Below, piece by piece: positions 8,744 through 17,080 of a stretch of DNA of 64,000 bases (the first letter of the stretch is position 1; every line of letters starts with the position of its first letter). The position numbers and the translations under genes were made by a program. The stretch comes from Sphingobacteriales bacterium (GTDB lineage Bacteria > Bacteroidota > Bacteroidia > Chitinophagales > Chitinophagaceae): NCBI GenBank assembly GCA_003963365.1, contig RXJG01000004.1, forward strand, positions 186,001 to 250,000, given 5' to 3'. Under the pieces are notes generated by a model. It did no database searches. It was not told where the DNA came from and was given only the letters and a program-made list of their open reading frames with translations.

Positions 8744-9268
8744 TTAAAGTTTGCTGAGGTGTTTGGTAATGTCTTCGTCCATCGGTTTCACTTTGCTGGG
8801 GAATACATCAATCAGTTTCCCATTTTCATCTAATAAAAACTTGGTGAAGTTCCATTTAATCGGGTCTTCCTTACCTAATTTTTTTGCTTCATCTACCAGG
8901 TATTTGAATAACGGATGGATGTCATCTCCCTTTACCGAAACTTTTGAAGCCATTGGGAAACTCACTCCATAATTCTTTTTACAAAATTCTCCAATTTCTT
9001 CATTGCTTCCCGGTTCCTGTGCACCAAAGTTGTTGGCCGGGAAACCAATAATCACTAATTCATTTTTATACGCTTCGTATAATTTTTCCAGCCCTTCATA
9101 TTGCGGAGTAAAACCACATTTGGATGCCGTATTTACAATTAAAATCTTTTTGCCTTTGTAATCAGCCAGGTTAATAGTCTTGCCTTTTGACAAAGCATCT
9201 ACTTTAAAATCATAGATGGAAGAGGCTGTAACCGTAGTCAGCAACAAGGCGAGGAATAATGTTTTCAT
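8744..9268 (-). CDS. Glutathione peroxidase family (thiol peroxidase), exported
   Basis: 174 aa, of which about 20 at the N-terminus look like a signal peptide (MKTLFLALLLTTVTASS), so it should act in the periplasm. The GPx core is complete: NTASKCGFTPQYEGLE holds the peroxidatic Cys (about residue 50; Cys rather than selenocysteine), NNFGAQEPGSNEEI supplies the Gln, and KWNFTKFLLDENG supplies the Trp and Asn of the catalytic tetrad. Cys-type bacterial members usually reduce hydroperoxides with thioredoxin as electron donor. The length is normal for the family. A clear terminator follows the stop codon, and the gene seems to be transcribed alone. Confidence 0.9.
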   Translation of the reverse strand: MKTLFLALLLTTVTASSIYDFKVDALSKGKTINLADYKGKKILIVNTASKCGFTPQYEGLEKLYEAYKNELVIIGFPANNFGAQEPGSNEEIGEFCKKNYGVSFPMASKVSVKGDDIHPLFKYLVDEAKKLGKEDPIKWNFTKFLLDENGKLIDVFPSKVKPMDEDITKHLSKL

Positions 9269-9375
9269 GTGTTATATTTTATAGTTGGTGTAATTAGAAG
9301 AAAACAAATTTAAGGCAAATAAGTTCGAATAAATGTTAAACGAAGCGATAATGCTCCTTTTTGTAAGTCGGTGAC

Positions 9376-10773
9376 TTATTGCTTTTCGTAGCATCCAAGG
9401 TCGGGTAACCCATTTGCACGGGGATTACCATCCAGGTCAATGGTCAGACCGGTTGCTTTTCCTTTATTAATTGCCGGGGACCCTGCTTTCAGGTGAAAAT
9501 CATAATATCTTTTAGTTACATCAATGCTGTCAAATAAAGGCGCCTGATTTTTTATGGAAGAGTTAAAGCTAATATTGGAAGGGTCAGTAGTTACTTTATA
9601 TAAAACATTATCGAATGTAATACTGTACGTGTTGTTCCCTTGTTTGTCAGTAATTACTTCATTTTCCACCGTTCCGCCTTCACCCCAGATAATGCAATTG
9701 GTAAAATTGGCAAAGAGGTTATTAGTGAGGGTTTGATTGTTTTGTTTTATGGCATTGCTGGCAAACAACACGGGGTTTTTATGATTGATAAAAGCAGAAG
9801 AATAAGTTGCCATGGTACAATGCGTAAATGCATAAACACCGCCTAATGCTATGGCTACATTATTGCCACAGTTGCTGATTAAACAATTATCTGCTTTAAT
9901 GCTGGATTGAATACCCAATATTCCTGCATCATAAATATTATCAATGATACATTGTGATAATGTTACTTTGGGATTGGCATTACCGGATGGGTCTTGTGCC
10001 ACAATGCCCTGGTATGCATTTTTAATAATGGTATAAGTAAGCTGGTTATCCTTGCTGCTGCCGCGGAAATAAATACCGGGCCACGAACCGGGGAAATCAC
10101 GGTAATCTTCATCCAGCCGGTCACCACGGAAAATAACACTGTCTTTTTTTGTTCCATTTATAGTTAGTGTGCCGTTTACAATGAAAGGAGCATCGGCATG
10201 ACTGTAAATTCTTACTCCGGGGTTAACCGTTAATGTTATACCAGGAGCTACCTGCAATCCCCCTAATATTACATAAGGTAAATCATTGTTCCAGGTAGTA
10301 TTGATGTCAATTACTTTGTTTCTCAGGAAATGGGCGTTCTGTCCCCATGCCTGTAAATGCTTATATGTTTTGTTACCGTTCCAGTTTATTTGAATACTGT
10401 CATTAATTACAAAAGGAAGATTAGCAGCATTGGGATTAATGGTCACTAACACAAAAACATAAATACTATCGTTGGCTTCAATTTCAATGTTGTTGATGGT
10501 TGGTCCGGCAATACCGTCTGCATTTATTTTAAAAGCAGAAGCGGAGCCACCCATGAGTTTAACAGATGAAAGCTGAATCTTTTGTTTGTTTGGATTAACA
10601 ATAGTAAAATATTGAGTGATGGAGCCAGTGCTGGTAAAAACTGTATCAAAATTTAGGGTATCCCGGTTAATGGTTAAAGAAGCGTTGGCATCAGTCAGTA
10701 ATCTATCTTTTTTGCAGGAAATAATAGCAAGACTAAAAAAGAAAATCAGGGTTATATAAGTAAGCAGTTTCAT
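9376..10773 (-). CDS. Lipoprotein with right-handed beta-helix domain
   Basis: 465 aa. The signal II sequence is MKLLTYITLIFFFSLAIISCKKD. Residues 30-150 form an Ig-like immunoglobulin/ASPM-type region (FTIVNPNKQKIQLSSVKL). From about 190 to 420 there are repeated short strands and turns (LTINGTKKDSVIFRGDRL, ITYTIIKNAYQGIVAQD, CIIDNIYDAGILG) typical of parallel beta-helix proteins. The C-terminus (GSPAINKGKATGLTIDLDG, then PDLGCYE) is the 'choice-of-anchor Q' motif that ends many Bacteroidota beta-helix surface proteins. Such proteins often bind or cleave polysaccharides, but no catalytic residues can be assigned. It lies 50 bases downstream of the comF-like gene and could be the last gene of a radA-comF unit. 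Confidence 0.75.
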   Translation of the reverse strand: MKLLTYITLIFFFSLAIISCKKDRLLTDANASLTINRDTLNFDTVFTSTGSITQYFTIVNPNKQKIQLSSVKLMGGSASAFKINADGIAGPTINNIEIEANDSIYVFVLVTINPNAANLPFVINDSIQINWNGNKTYKHLQAWGQNAHFLRNKVIDINTTWNNDLPYVILGGLQVAPGITLTVNPGVRIYSHADAPFIVNGTLTINGTKKDSVIFRGDRLDEDYRDFPGSWPGIYFRGSSKDNQLTYTIIKNAYQGIVAQDPSGNANPKVTLSQCIIDNIYDAGILGIQSSIKADNCLISNCGNNVAIALGGVYAFTHCTMATYSSAFINHKNPVLFASNAIKQNNQTLTNNLFANFTNCIIWGEGGTVENEVITDKQGNNTYSITFDNVLYKVTTDPSNISFNSSIKNQAPLFDSIDVTKRYYDFHLKAGSPAINKGKATGLTIDLDGNPRANGLPDLGCYEKQ

Positions 10774-10823
10774 TCGTTCAAAAATAACGCTTGAGTATTA
10801 AAAATAGTGTGAAAGGGAATCAA

Positions 10824-11525
10824 TTAATCTGTAGCAAAGGCCAGGGCAGCAACACTTAACAGAACATTATTAGCTGTTAAAAGCACACTGCCACATGCTT
10901 CGGTGGTGGCGCCGGTTGTAATTACATCATCCACTAATAGCACATGTCTATTTTGTATTGCATCACCATTCAGCAATGCAAAACTTTCTTTTACATTTTG
11001 CCAGCGGTCAGTTCTTCCCTTGCGGGTTTGTGTTTCTGTAAATAGTTTTCGGGTAATCACATTATTTAAAACAGGGATTCCTAAAACTTCACTCATTCCA
11101 TCTGCAATAACTGCCGCCTGGTTATAACCACGTTTCTTCAGTTTATCAGGAAAGAGTGGTAAAGGAATCAAAGCATCAATTTGATTAAAGCGGTTGGAGT
11201 CTTTCAATTGCATAGCTAAGCGGTTGCCTAAAAAGAGACCTACTTCTCTCTTGCCTTTGTATTTAAGTTGATGAATTAAAGTTTGAATAATGGCATGTTT
11301 GGAAAAATAAAAACCAGTCATGGCAGCAGTAACGGGCATTCTTCCCCAAAAGATTTTTTCGATTGGGTTATTAGCATGTTTGGCGAAGTTGGTTTCAGGT
11401 AAGTCATTCAGGCAACGAAGACATAGTAAACCTTCCTCTGATAATAAATCACTGCCACATCCGTAACAAGTATGCGGAAAGAAAAGCTGTGTGAGCCCGT
11501 TTTTAATAAGGTTGATTGTACTCAT
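10824..11525 (-). CDS. ComF family phosphoribosyltransferase-like protein
   Basis: 233 aa. The N-terminal zinc finger has the pairs CYGCG and CLRCL (about residues 19-38). The C-terminal phosphoribosyltransferase-type domain has the PRPP-binding loop VLLVDDVITTGAT (about 195-207). ComF proteins help single-stranded DNA uptake in naturally competent bacteria; in others the role is uncertain. The start codon overlaps the radA stop by one base (TAATG), so translation of the two genes is probably coupled. Pairing with radA gives the operon a DNA-handling theme. Confidence 0.85.
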   Translation of the reverse strand: MSTINLIKNGLTQLFFPHTCYGCGSDLLSEEGLLCLRCLNDLPETNFAKHANNPIEKIFWGRMPVTAAMTGFYFSKHAIIQTLIHQLKYKGKREVGLFLGNRLAMQLKDSNRFNQIDALIPLPLFPDKLKKRGYNQAAVIADGMSEVLGIPVLNNVITRKLFTETQTRKGRTDRWQNVKESFALLNGDAIQNRHVLLVDDVITTGATTEACGSVLLTANNVLLSVAALAFATD

Positions 11526-12898
11526 TAAAAAAGTTGGCGATAAACTTCATCCACTCTTCCTACCATTACCACATCAATATTAAACTTTTGTGAGCCCAAT
11601 CCTTTTTGATTGTATTTGCTCACAATAATTTTTTCAAAACCTAATTTCTCTGCTTCTGCAATGCGTTGTTCAATACGGTTTACGGCACGGATTTCGCCAC
11701 TCAATCCTACTTCGCCAGCAAAGCAAATATGCTGCGGCACGGGAATATCTTCATAAGAACTCAGCAATGCACATACCATTGACAAATCAATCGAAGGGTC
11801 CTCTACTTTTAATCCACCGGCAATATTTACAAACACATCTTTAACACCAAAATGAAAACCTCCACGTTTTTCTAATACAGCCAATAACAATTGTAACCTT
11901 CTTAAATCAAATCCGCTTACAGTTCGTTGTGGTGTTCCATAAACTGATTGTGTAACTAACGCCTGCACTTCAATCAGTAACGGTCGCATTCCTTCAATAG
12001 TAGCAGCAATAGCAACACCGCTTAACTGATCTTCTTTCTGTGTGATTAATATTTCGCTTGGATTCGTTACTGCTCTCATTCCTTTTTCACTCATTTCATA
12101 AATTCCCAATTCAGCAGTTGAACCAAAACGGTTCTTTAAGGTACGTAATATCCTGTAAGCATAATGCTGGTCGCCTTCAAACTGAAGTACCGTATCAACC
12201 ATGTGCTCCAAAATTTTTGGACCGGCAATACTTCCATCCTTGGTGATGTGCCCAATTAAAAATACAGGTGTATGTGTTTCTTTGGCAAAACGTTGAAACT
12301 CTGCCGCACATTCTCTTATTTGTGATACACTTCCCGGCGATGATTCAATATAAGGTGACTGTAAGGTTTGAATAGAATCAACAATCACCAATTGCGGTTT
12401 TAGTTTTTTTATCTCCTGGAAAATGGTTTGTGTATTCGTTTCTGTAAGCAAATAAAAATTTTCATTGCTGATTTTTAAACGGTCGGCCCGCATTTTTATT
12501 TGTTGTTCACTTTCTTCACCACTGATATAAAGTGTGGTTACATTTTTTAAATGCAAACCATTTTGTAAAAACAACGTTGATTTGCCAATTCCGGGTTCAC
12601 CGGCAACCAGCACAATACTCCCGGGAACAATACCACCGCCCAATACACGATTCAATTCATTATCTGTAGCAGGAATTCTTTTTTCTTCACTGCTTACTAC
12701 TTCATTAATGGAAATTGTTTTAATTTCTCTTTTATCAGCTGAATATTTTTTCCAATCTGTTTCTGATAATTTATTGTCTTTAGTAATTACTTCTTCTACA
12801 AAACTGTTCCATTGATTGCAGGATGGACATTTACCTAACCATTTAGTTGATTCATATCCGCAATTGGAACAAAAGAAAGCTGTTTTAACTTTGCTCAT
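11525..12898 (-). CDS. radA: DNA repair ATPase RadA
   Basis: 457 aa from the ATG at 12898; a TTG directly before it is open but less likely. The zinc finger CSNCGYESTKWLGKCPSC starts at about residue 9. The RecA-like ATPase has Walker A GEPGIGKST (about 102) and the RadA-specific KNRFGST motif (about 252). The C-terminal part is a Lon-protease-like domain without protease activity (GGLKVEDPSIDLSM, AGEVGLSGEIRAV). RadA drives branch migration in recombination repair and transformation. The length is normal. The promoter region contains a strong hairpin at 13036-13063. Confidence 0.95.
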   Translation of the reverse strand: MSKVKTAFFCSNCGYESTKWLGKCPSCNQWNSFVEEVITKDNKLSETDWKKYSADKREIKTISINEVVSSEEKRIPATDNELNRVLGGGIVPGSIVLVAGEPGIGKSTLFLQNGLHLKNVTTLYISGEESEQQIKMRADRLKISNENFYLLTETNTQTIFQEIKKLKPQLVIVDSIQTLQSPYIESSPGSVSQIRECAAEFQRFAKETHTPVFLIGHITKDGSIAGPKILEHMVDTVLQFEGDQHYAYRILRTLKNRFGSTAELGIYEMSEKGMRAVTNPSEILITQKEDQLSGVAIAATIEGMRPLLIEVQALVTQSVYGTPQRTVSGFDLRRLQLLLAVLEKRGGFHFGVKDVFVNIAGGLKVEDPSIDLSMVCALLSSYEDIPVPQHICFAGEVGLSGEIRAVNRIEQRIAEAEKLGFEKIIVSKYNQKGLGSQKFNIDVVMVGRVDEVYRQLF

Positions 12899-13035
12899 CA
12901 ATATTTCTTTCTGCTGATTTAAAAAATTAAAATTAGAAAAAGCGAATGGTAATGAAGTAAGAATAAAATTTGCGAATAAAAATTAATGATAAGATGAATA
13001 AATTTTTTATAAAGTTGTTGATGTATTTAAAAGTA

Positions 13036-13063
13036 AAAGGGTCGGCATTTCTGCTGACCCTTT
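13036..13063 (-). terminator. Strong orphan hairpin upstream of radA
   Basis: Arms AAAGGGTC (13036-13043) and GACCCTTT (13056-13063) are exact, and the stem extends inward with a G-U pair and GC/GC to a 6-base loop. On the minus strand it is followed by TTTTACTTTTAAAT, a moderate U-tract. No intact gene lies upstream of it on that strand, so it may end a small RNA, be a relic of a lost gene, or attenuate a long radA leader. Confidence 0.5.
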
Positions 13064-13396
13064 GTACTTACTAACCCATTAAATTCTGGCACTAAATTAC
13101 AAATTGCCGGAACATAACAAAATTAATTTTGAGCCTTGTGCATAATTTTTTTCAAGTGTGTGCATCACTGTTAGTACACTTTGCAGGATTACTTAATTTG
13201 TTGATAAACAACTTATTATGCAGTTTTTAAAACATGTTAATTAATTTCTTGGCTATTTGGCAATCAATGATTTATGAGTTTAAAATGCTGTCAAAAAGAC
13301 TCAAATTTTTTTTAAACCTGCGAAAATGGGTCTTCGTAAAAAATGGTAATTCTTTTGATAGAATTGTCTCAAAAAAGCATATAAAATTTTACAACT
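13064..13396. other. Spacer without a recognisable gene
   Basis: AT-rich sequence between the orphan hairpin and the YugP-type pseudogene. A 77-codon open frame (13234-13467) crosses from here into the pseudogene in another frame, and its protein (many Phe, Lys, Leu) resembles no family, so I treat it as chance. Nothing else is supported. Confidence 0.35.
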
Positions 13397-13725
13397 ATGA
13401 TGGTCTTAGTTGTAATCTCGGCAGTTTTTATGGTGCCGGGTATGTCGGTGCGGGGCAGGCTGAATAACCGGTTTGAGAAATACAGCAAACTGCTCAATCC
13501 GTCCGGCCAAAAGGGGTAGGAAGTGGATAAAAAAAAGCTGAAAGACAATGGAATTTATAATTTCAAGGTAGCTTCTGTCGGCGGGTTTTTTTGAACGACT
13601 ATTAAAACCCGGTGAACAAAACCCTAAACCTGGACCCGGATGTTTTTGCCGGACGGGATGTTTCCGCGGCTGCGGAGGCGGCTGTGGAGTCTGTTGCTAA
13701 ACTAGTTTATCATTTACCAATAAAC
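13397..13725 (+). pseudogene. Remnant of a YugP-type zinc metallopeptidase gene
   Basis: Reading from ATG at 13397 gives MMVLVVISAVFMVPGMSVRG, then LNNRFEKYSKLLNPSGQ, a stop, KKKLKDNGIYNFKVASVGG, and then a frameshift at a T-run. After it come LNDY, a stop, NPVNKTLNLDPDVFAGRDVS and AAAEAAVES. This follows the order of the COG2738/YugP membrane protease family (FEKYS, LRDNGIYDVKV.SVEG, LSDHYNP.NKTVNLSPDV, AAAAVAAHECGHA) as I remember it. Two in-frame stops and one frameshift break the gene, and the HExGH zinc site, expected after AAxAA, is replaced by VESVA. The rest of the protein is missing. A hairpin at 13729-13753 follows. Confidence 0.75.
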
Positions 13726-13728
13726 AAA

Positions 13729-13753
13729 AGCAGGTTGGAAACTAACACCTGCT
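13729..13753 (+). terminator. Hairpin after the YugP-type remnant
   Basis: Arms AGCAGGT and ACCTGCT around an 11-base loop. There is no strong T-run directly after it, so it may be a weak or decayed terminator. The rest of the spacer to the susC1 promoter shows nothing further. Confidence 0.4.
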
Positions 13754-13836
13754 AACTATTCAGGGTAAACTCAAGCCCTAAAAAGCTTTTTAAACAATAC
13801 AGGAATAAATTTAAGCAGCTATTTAATCTCCCGGTT

Positions 13837-13908
13837 TGTCAAATAAATACTAAAGGAAGGTTTTTTTAATATTTTTTTAACTATTTTGCTGAACCAAAAA
13901 CTAATGAC
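13837..13908 (+). promoter_or_regulatory. Leader of the first SusCD locus, homologous to 20126-20198
   Basis: This block shares TGTCAAATAAAT, an A/T-rich stretch, ACTATTTTGC (a -7-like box), and CTAATGACATGAGAAAATTT at the start codon with the block before the second susC. The shared leader and near-identical signal peptides show that the two loci are duplicates. Confidence 0.6.
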
Positions 13909-16900
13909 ATGAGAAAATTTTTAACCAGCATTCTGGGGATGATGTTATTTGTAGTGCAGACATTTGCCCAATCAATCGAGGTAAACGGTCGGGTTACAGA
14001 TGCTTCTGGAGCCCCAATACCAGGAGCTACAATCAAAATCAAAGGATCAAGGACAGGTACAAGTGCGGGACAAGACGGTACTTTCAAACTTTCAGTTCCA
14101 TCAAAAGCAACTTTGCAAATAAGTGCTGTAGGATATGAAACGATTGAGGCAGCCGCCAGTTCTTCTTTGAATATCACTTTAAAACAAGCTAAATCCGAAC
14201 TGACAGAAGTAGTTGTAACAGCTGTTGGTATTAAACGTGAAAAGAAAGCATTAGGTTATGCTGTTACTTCCGTTGATAAGAAGGATTTAGAATTAAGACC
14301 TGAGGGTGACTTAGCAAGGGTATTAAATGGTAAAGCCCCTGGTCTGAACATTTTAAGTACTACAGGTTTAACAGGTAGTGGTACTAATATCAGTATCCGG
14401 GGTATCAGTACTATCACAGGTAACTCTTCTCCACTGATTATTGTGGATGGTGTGCCTTTTGATAACAGTACTAACTCACAGTCAAACTTTACTTTCGGTA
14501 TTGGTACTTCCAGCCGTTTATTGGATATAGATCCAAACAATATCGAAAACGTAAGTATTCTTAAAGGGTTAAGTGCAACTACCATTTATGGTGAAGCTGG
14601 TCGTAATGGTGTAATTCTTATTACAACTAAAAATGGTGCTACTGATAAAAGGAGAGATAAGCCAGAAATTACCGTTTCTCAGTCTTATTCGGCTACAAAA
14701 GCAATTTTACCTGAATACAATGATAAATATGGCGGTGGTTTTGACTTGAGCGTAGGTATCGCCTTCTTTAGTAACTGGGGTGGTGCTTTCCAAAATCCTC
14801 CGGTTAATGTAACTCACCCATATGATAAAGCAAAATATGCAGCAGACTTTCCGCAGTTTACGGGTGCACCATATGCGTATAAGTTCTACAACAGTGTTCC
14901 TAATTTCTTCAGAACCGGTTCTGCAAAAAATACCGCTATTAACGTTGCTGGTACTGCTTCAAAGCTGAACTATAACGTTAACTATAGCTATACTGATGAT
15001 CAGGGTTATTTAATTGGAAACAGAATGTACAAGAATAATCTGGGTATGGGCGGTACACTTAAGTTTTCTGATAAATTAAAAGTTTCTGCTACCATTAACT
15101 ATGTAAATACAGATGTAGCTTCACCTCCAACAAGTGATAGCTATGGTAACAACCCATCTAATGCTTCTGTTTTTGGTAATGTAATGTACACACCAACAGC
15201 TGTTGATTTAATGGGACTTCCTTATGAATTCCCTTCATCACATGGTTCCATATACTACAGAAATTCTAACGATATTCAAAACCCACGCTGGACTTTGTTC
15301 AACTCATTTACACAGGATAAAGTAAGCCGTGTTTATGGTCAAATGTCAGTAGTATATGAATTAATTAAAGGACTTAACCTGACTTATAAAATTGGGTATG
15401 ATAACTACACAGAAAACCAATTATATGCTCAAAACAAAGGTGGTATCTTTACTCCTTTGGGAATCATGAGAACCAGTAATGGTACCAACACTATCTGGGA
15501 TAATAACTTCATTGCTCAATATACTAAGCGGTTCAACGATATCTCCCTGGATTTAACTGGTGGTGTCAGTTCAAGAACATATCAGTATGAACAAACCGGG
15601 CAAACCAGTTCGCAACAATTGGTTTATGGCATCTTAAACCACCAGAACTTTGTAGATCATACGGCTTACTCAGAAGATGGTTCATCACTGAACTTTATTC
15701 AGAAGAGTTTATTACAAGGTGCTTATGGTTTTGCTACAGTAGGTTATAAAGACTTTGTTTATGCAACTGTGGGTGGACGCCAGGACTGGTCTTCTAAACT
15801 GGAACCAGCGAACCGTTCAGTATTCTATCCTAACGGTTCATTGTCTTTCATACCCACAAGTATATTAAACTTGCTGAAAGACAGCAAATCAATTAATTTC
15901 TTAAAATTAAGGGTTGGTTACTCAACCAGTGCAAACTATCCTGCAGGTTTCTATGATACCAGATCATCACTCAATGTAGCTACAAAGCAATTTGTTACAG
16001 CAGGTGGTGCGAGCATTAATACAAATAGTATTCCTAACAAACTTCCTAATCCAAACTTAAAGCCCGAATCTCCCCGTGAAATTGAAGCAGGATTGGAAGG
16101 TAAGTTTATAAACAGCCGTTTGAGTGTTGATTTGACTTTCTATAAAAGAACAGCTAAAAATCAAATCTTAACAAGATCACTTGATCCTGCAACTGGTTAC
16201 ACTTTCGAAGAGTTCAATGCCGGTACTGTAGAAAACAAGGGAATTGAATTAGGAATGGGATATACTGTGATCAGAAATAAAGACTGGAGCTGGCAATTGG
16301 ATATGAACTACACTCTTAACAGAAGTAACGTAAGTGATATTCCTTCAGACATTCAGCAGGTAGGTATATCTGGTTATAGCAATTTTGGAACATTTGCAAA
16401 GAATGGATATCCTATTAATATCATAATGGGTAACTATTTTGAAAGAGATGCGAAAACGGGACAAAAGCTGGTTGGAACTGATGGTAACTATATTAACTCA
16501 AGTGTAATTGGTGTAATTGGTGACCCAACTCCTCTTTACAGAATAAATGGTAGCAGTACTTTGCGTTATCGTTTTGTAAGCCTTCGTTTCCAATTGGACT
16601 TTACAAAAGGTGGCAAAATGTTCTCTTCCACAGCTGATGCGTTGCTGGGTCGTGGTGTAACAGCTGATACTAAGTTTGACAGGGCATTGCCAATGATTTT
16701 GCCTGGGGTAGATGCAAATGGAAATCCAAATACTATACAAATTTCAGCAACTCAGGCTTATTTCACTAATAATCTCCCTGGTGGTGGTTCTTATGAGTCT
16801 GGAATTTATGATGCAACAGTTTTCAGAGTAAGAGAAGTTTCTTTAGCTTTTGAAGTACCAAACAAACTTTTAACTAAAACTCCATTTACATCTTTGTCAT

Positions 16901-17067
16901 TTGTTGTTAATGGAAACAACCTTTGGTATAACGCTCCTAATTTCCCCAAATACACACATTTCGATCCGGAAGCTTCTGGTACAGGTGTGGGTAATGGTAG
17001 AGGTTTGGAACTTTTATCAGGTCCATCTGCCCGTCGTTTTGGTGCGAGCATAAAAGTTACTTTCTAA
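13909..17067 (+). CDS. SusC/RagA TonB-dependent outer-membrane transporter 1
   Basis: 1052 aa. Signal peptide residues 1-21 (ends TFAQ). Residues 22-105 form the carboxypeptidase-regulatory-like domain typical of SusC proteins (GRVTDASGAPIPGATIKIKG). The plug domain at about 110-230 has the signatures IRGISTITGNSSPLIIVDG and VSILKGLSATTIYGEAGRNG. The rest is the 22-strand barrel ending in ASIKVTF. It imports a ligand captured by the SusD partner encoded 13 bases downstream; energy comes from TonB. The substrate is unknown, and no hydrolase gene is next to the locus. The N-terminal 100 residues are very close to SusC2 (20199), while the barrels are clearly different, so the pair has diverged in specificity. 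Confidence 0.95.
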   Translation: MRKFLTSILGMMLFVVQTFAQSIEVNGRVTDASGAPIPGATIKIKGSRTGTSAGQDGTFKLSVPSKATLQISAVGYETIEAAASSSLNITLKQAKSELTEVVVTAVGIKREKKALGYAVTSVDKKDLELRPEGDLARVLNGKAPGLNILSTTGLTGSGTNISIRGISTITGNSSPLIIVDGVPFDNSTNSQSNFTFGIGTSSRLLDIDPNNIENVSILKGLSATTIYGEAGRNGVILITTKNGATDKRRDKPEITVSQSYSATKAILPEYNDKYGGGFDLSVGIAFFSNWGGAFQNPPVNVTHPYDKAKYAADFPQFTGAPYAYKFYNSVPNFFRTGSAKNTAINVAGTASKLNYNVNYSYTDDQGYLIGNRMYKNNLGMGGTLKFSDKLKVSATINYVNTDVASPPTSDSYGNNPSNASVFGNVMYTPTAVDLMGLPYEFPSSHGSIYYRNSNDIQNPRWTLFNSFTQDKVSRVYGQMSVVYELIKGLNLTYKIGYDNYTENQLYAQNKGGIFTPLGIMRTSNGTNTIWDNNFIAQYTKRFNDISLDLTGGVSSRTYQYEQTGQTSSQQLVYGILNHQNFVDHTAYSEDGSSLNFIQKSLLQGAYGFATVGYKDFVYATVGGRQDWSSKLEPANRSVFYPNGSLSFIPTSILNLLKDSKSINFLKLRVGYSTSANYPAGFYDTRSSLNVATKQFVTAGGASINTNSIPNKLPNPNLKPESPREIEAGLEGKFINSRLSVDLTFYKRTAKNQILTRSLDPATGYTFEEFNAGTVENKGIELGMGYTVIRNKDWSWQLDMNYTLNRSNVSDIPSDIQQVGISGYSNFGTFAKNGYPINIIMGNYFERDAKTGQKLVGTDGNYINSSVIGVIGDPTPLYRINGSSTLRYRFVSLRFQLDFTKGGKMFSSTADALLGRGVTADTKFDRALPMILPGVDANGNPNTIQISATQAYFTNNLPGGGSYESGIYDATVFRVREVSLAFEVPNKLLTKTPFTSLSFVVNGNNLWYNAPNFPKYTHFDPEASGTGVGNGRGLELLSGPSARRFGASIKVTF

Positions 17068-17080
17068 TTCAAACTTAAAA

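Noticed and set aside
9362-9379. Small dyad TAAGTC/GACTTA at the beta-helix gene stop codon
   Set aside because: Only a 6-bp stem with a 3-base loop and no T-run; too weak to call a terminator.
13234-13467. 77-codon open frame before and across the YugP-type remnant
   Set aside because: It overlaps the pseudogene in another frame, has no recognisable signal peptide or family, and its composition (Phe/Lys/Leu) fits random AT-rich DNA.
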